In this document: one piece after another, positions 60,957 through 64,000 of the stretch
How the letters are laid out: each line of letters begins with the position of its first letter
Position numbering within the stretch: the stretch's first letter is position 1
Source of the DNA: Trichosphaerium sp. ATCC 40318
Taxonomy: Eukaryota; Discosea; Flabellinia; Trichosidae
Assembly: GCA_038496445.1 (NCBI GenBank)
Contig: JALMLS010000593.1
Coordinates: 277,915-341,914, forward strand
Reading direction: 5' to 3'
Length of the DNA: 64,000 nucleotides
Translations under genes and position numbers: made by a program
The notes under the pieces: model-generated
Told to the model about the DNA's origin: nothing
Seen by the model: only the letters and a program-made list of their open reading frames with translations
Databases searched by the model: none

Positions 60957-61395
60957 ATGATTTTCGGTGATGTAGATTGGGTGAAGAGCTCTGTTACCGA
61001 TGAGCAACACCAAGCGTGCCACGCTATATTTACGCGATTGCAGAACGACAAAAACAAAAATTTCAGCTGGAAGACAAATTGGAGCTGGCGTATATCGGCT
61101 GAAGGCCTCTTACAGCTAGAGGAAGCACTAAAGCCAAACGTTGGAAACGGTGCGTTGTCGTTTAACTCTTTTTACTTGTATTTTATTTGAAATACCTTCA
61201 ATTTCCTTGTGGTTGCGTCAAATAACACAAATAGACGTTAGAAACTACCTAGCGAAACTTGGCTTCAACAAACATAGAAACGTTTGGTTTTTCCCGTATT
61301 GTGATGCAGACAAAGTACCATTGCTCAGTAAATCAAGTAGAGTATTTATAAAAGGTACAACATTGGGAATTACAGGCCACAAAATAACGCCTTAA
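60957..61395 (+). CDS. small hypothetical protein
   Basis: Start ATG 60957 (MIFGDVDWVKSSVTDEQHQA); an in-frame TTG lies 63 bp upstream. Exon 1 is helical and Trp-rich (NFSWKTNWSWRISAEGLLQL), then an 85-bp intron (GTGCGT..AATAG) restores DVRNYLAKLGFNKHRNVWFF. The frame stops at TAA 61395, giving about 120 residues. A different frame open from about 61397 to 61538 (KPGNRPHTKLKRTWRD) could be a further exon if an intron lies at about 61350-61395. The layout faintly recalls a PUB-type domain, but I do not make that call. The function is unknown. It is divergent from the ALDH gene with about 100 bp between the starts. Confidence 0.45.
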
Positions 61396-61506
61396 AAGCG
61401 AAACCACTCCTCGTCAAGGCGCTCAAAATACCAAAAAATAAGCCTGGAAACAGGCCACATACCAAGTTAAAACGCACATGGAGAGACAAGAATTTTAAAG
61501 TACTAG

Positions 61507-64000
61507 CTTACAGAACGTTTTTTGCAAACACGTGATTTACACCTTTTGCAGGAGAAATTTAACGCGCAAACTTTTATAGAAAGTCTCTCTCGCAAGATAG
61601 TTGTTGAGGCACGAGAAGAGTCTGGACGCAAGAATCTAGAAATAGAAGGTATGCAACTAGTATATAATACCATACTCATTACAGAGTCAAGGAGAGCCAT
61701 TCGATCCTACACCTTTTCAAACTGTATTCACTGATACATTGGAAGAGTTGACTGCTTTGAGACGTAGGGTAATTATTTCATTTCCTTTGAGTCCGTACAA
61801 ATTGCTTTTAGATTGAAGGTAAGATTGGCGTATTTGCAAAAGAATGTGGCACAGCTGAGTTTGATTATCGAACAAAACTATCTTTCTTAAATAAACAACT
61901 CGAAACAGTCTTTGGAAACTTTGATGCATTGGATAACACAATAACTACAATATCAACCACAGCAGTAAAGATTGGCGGTAAGTAAATACTGGTTGTGTAT
62001 ATACTCATTGTTTATCGTAGGCACGCTTGAAGGCGTAGATCAACAAAGGAATAGAGCCAAAGATGCACAAGATATTATTCGGTTTATTCTAGAGTTCAAT
62101 GAGCGAGAACGCAAGTTCCCAAAGGTGTGTTGATTTGCACGAATTTTGAGCTTATATTTTTTTTCAGAGATTTGCAGATCAAGCGAGGCTCCACGAGGTA
62201 CGAGTCGCCCTGTTAGGACCAATACTTATTTTTTAGAACATGCTCATATTGCAGAAACTAAAAGCTGTTACACGGGAACTCAGTAGGGCTGAGAATTTAG
62301 AAACAAGGGAGAGAATGAAAGTAGCAATTGCCAATGTAGATACTAAATATAGAGAGTTAGAGGAGCTCTTGCGCAAACGCTTCATGAAGGTAACTTTTTT
62401 TGTTTTGTTTTGCAACAATAAAATTTATGAGTGTATAGGGCTGTAGGGAAGTTAATATAAAGAAAATGAAAGCATGTTCAAAGACATTGTTTCAAGCACC
62501 AGAATTGAGTAGAGAAAAGTGTCTCAATGAGTACATACGAATGGTACGTAGAGTTTGTGGCATCGTTTAATGAATGTGCGCAGATGGATCTGCTTGATAG
62601 GTTAAATGAGCTCATCACTGCGGCAGCAGTAGTACTCTCAGCTCAACAGCAGGGAGAGGAACCTGTGGTAGTAGAAGGATCAGGTGACATACCAGAACGT
62701 ATTGAAGAGGTGAGCATAGTCAATTGTGTAATGATTAACTAGTAGCAGTTTTATTCAACAATAGAAACGGGTATAAAAAGAGAATATGAAAGTGTTATTA
62801 TAAAGGTTTTTCCTGATCCACAGTATGTGGTGTGGAAGCTTATAGAAGTCACATTTACAACAAAGGTAGCGCCATTCACAATTTATGTTGGTTAACACCT
62901 TGGTTGTAGGTGCAGCGCCTTGTGCAAATAATGCTTAATCGTGTTGAATCTAACAAAGGTGTTTATCTCAAAGTTCTCGAAGTTGCATTTAAAAAAACCC
63001 GGGTACGTTCTTGGAAACAACACGTCACTCACATAATTTATAGGATCTTATCAATAAGCTTACGGAGTTCGTACCATATACAAAGCTTTCTCCATTGGTT
63101 GAGCACGTGTTCACACGCTACACAAAGAGCCCTGAGTATATTGACCTTGAGATTGCCTCAATGGAGGAATTCTATTCTGGAAAACTAAGTGAACAACGCA
63201 TGAAACTCGAACAAGAGCGTGACGCTGCTAACACGAGCTTTTTTGAAACATTAACACAGGTATGAGGTTGTTTTGTTCGCTGTTAAAATGGGTTAGGGTG
63301 CAGTTGATGTTGGTCCTCGTCTGACACTCGACACGTCACTGGATTATATACGTACGTTGTCTAGAAGTGATCAATTAATGACGCACAATAGAAAGAGGAC
63401 TTGAAGGTTTTAAGCGATGTGCTTTGCTGTCTTGTCCTGAAGATAGAGCACAAAATATGCGTAAGTTGTTTCAAACATTGATATTAGAATTTGGTGATAA
63501 ATACATGGTCGTTGCTCTTACTGGGTATGAAAAAAGAAACATTTGAATCATTGTCTAACTTATTTAGTGTCATAAAGCGCGTCTCGGAAGGTAGACGGTA
63601 TGTATCAACAAAGGAGCTATTTGAGTGTAGCAAACTTGTCAACTTGAACATCATCAACCTCCAAAAACTCTTTTTTACCAACATTGTACGTTCAATACAA
63701 ACGTAAATATGACTTAAAAATATCACATAGCGGCCACATTTGGAGCAGGATAGATTAAGCGATTTCGTGGAAGAGGAGCAAGTATGTATTTCAGAAAAAG
63801 ACAGATTGTTATTTGACCTTGAGGAAAAAATAAGTATAGGGCTAGTGAAGGGCCTCACGGGTGAGTACTCAATTAGCTACACAACTGTGAGCACTTATTT
63901 TTGTTAATGTTTAACTAGCTATCATTGCATGGTTGAGCGATTGTTGAGTAAAGAGCAAAAATGGAATGACTTTAAACCAAAATGAAGACTTCAATCCTGA
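61507..64000 (+). CDS. exocyst complex component Sec10/EXOC5 (3' partial, 5' end uncertain)
   Basis: The exocyst tethers secretory vesicles at the plasma membrane; Sec10 links Sec15 to the other subunits. The first supported exon begins after an acceptor (ACTAG) at 61506: LTERFLQTRDLHLLQEKFNA, then QTFIESLSRKIVVEA. Coiled helical exons follow: EELTALRRRI (N-terminal CorEx coil), GKIGVFAKECGTAEFDYRTK, VFGNFDALDNTITTISTTAV, then the Sec10 signature KIGGTLEGVDQQRNRAKDAQ followed by DIIRFILEFNE. Later exons give FVASFNECAQMDLLDRLNEL, SVIIKVFPDPQYVVWKLIEV and VPYTKLSPLVEHVFTRY, running to the window end. No good start ATG is seen before 61507; a first exon probably overlaps or adjoins the small gene just upstream. 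Eleven or more short introns. Confidence 0.78.

Overview
This is nuclear DNA from a gene-dense, intron-rich unicellular eukaryote. About 29 protein genes sit in 64 kb on both strands, with gaps mostly under 600 bp. Nearly every gene is cut by introns of about 40-60 bp that usually end in TAG and very often begin GTACGT, so most single open frames are only exons. I rebuilt gene models by joining exons at GT..AG borders that restore the reading frame and a recognisable family. TAA, TAG and TGA all look like real stops. A class II myosin with a short tail, an m-AAA protease, kynureninase, homogentisate dioxygenase, ATG101, exocyst Sec10, an adhesion-like GPCR and a type III glutamine synthetase together point to an amorphean protist (an amoebozoan or an early opisthokont relative). 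The sequence alone does not decide between these.

Layout: 0-0.8 kb, 3' end of a HAD Swiss-army-knife family protein (+). 1.1-5.4 kb, a SLIP-GC-like large GTPase (+). 5.9-6.5 kb, an intronless MORN-variant protein (+). 6.6-8.0 kb, a secreted GPI-anchored mucin-like protein (-). 8.5-11.9 kb, a many-ankyrin double-BTB protein (-). 12.1-13.9 kb, homogentisate 1,2-dioxygenase (+). 14.1-16.2 kb, succinyl-CoA ligase beta (-). 16.4-18.2 kb, CDC6 (+). 18.4-20.2 kb, modular PD-(D/E)XK nuclease-like protein A (-). 20.3-21.8 kb, an SLC35-type transporter (-). 21.9-24.2 kb, an unknown protein (+). 24.6-26.5 kb, a repeat-rich segment with one orphan ORF. 26.6-28.0 kb, a GPCR (+). 28.5-31.2 kb, a secreted SdrD_B-repeat protein (-). 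31.7-34.8 kb, m-AAA protease (-). 35.0-36.9 kb, nuclease-like protein B (-). 37.1-37.9 kb, a four-TM protein (-). 38.2-39.4 kb, an intronless bacterial-looking protein (-). 39.9-40.7 kb, mitochondrial uS11 (+). 41.4-44.7 kb, glutamine synthetase III (+). 45.0-46.1 kb, TADA1/HFI1-like SAGA subunit (-). 46.3-48.1 kb, kynureninase (-). 48.2-53.4 kb, myosin II heavy chain (-). 53.7-54.7 kb, Mn superoxide dismutase (-). 54.8-55.7 kb, ATG101 (+). 55.8-58.6 kb, ABTB1-like protein (-). 58.8-60.9 kb, aldehyde dehydrogenase (-). 61.0-61.4 kb, unknown (+). 61.5 kb to the window end, exocyst Sec10 (+, cut off).

Most genes are housekeeping genes with no operon logic. A mitochondrial set stands out: succinyl-CoA ligase, m-AAA protease, uS11m, Mn-SOD and probably GSIII carry basic leader-like N-termini. 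Two more enzymes serve aromatic amino-acid breakdown (homogentisate dioxygenase, kynureninase). Three genes encode probable surface proteins (mucin-like, SdrD_B, GPCR). The most unusual content is the pair of related multi-module nuclease-like genes 15 kb apart, the intronless MORN and CxCCGD genes, and the repeat-rich 24.2-26.5 kb interval.
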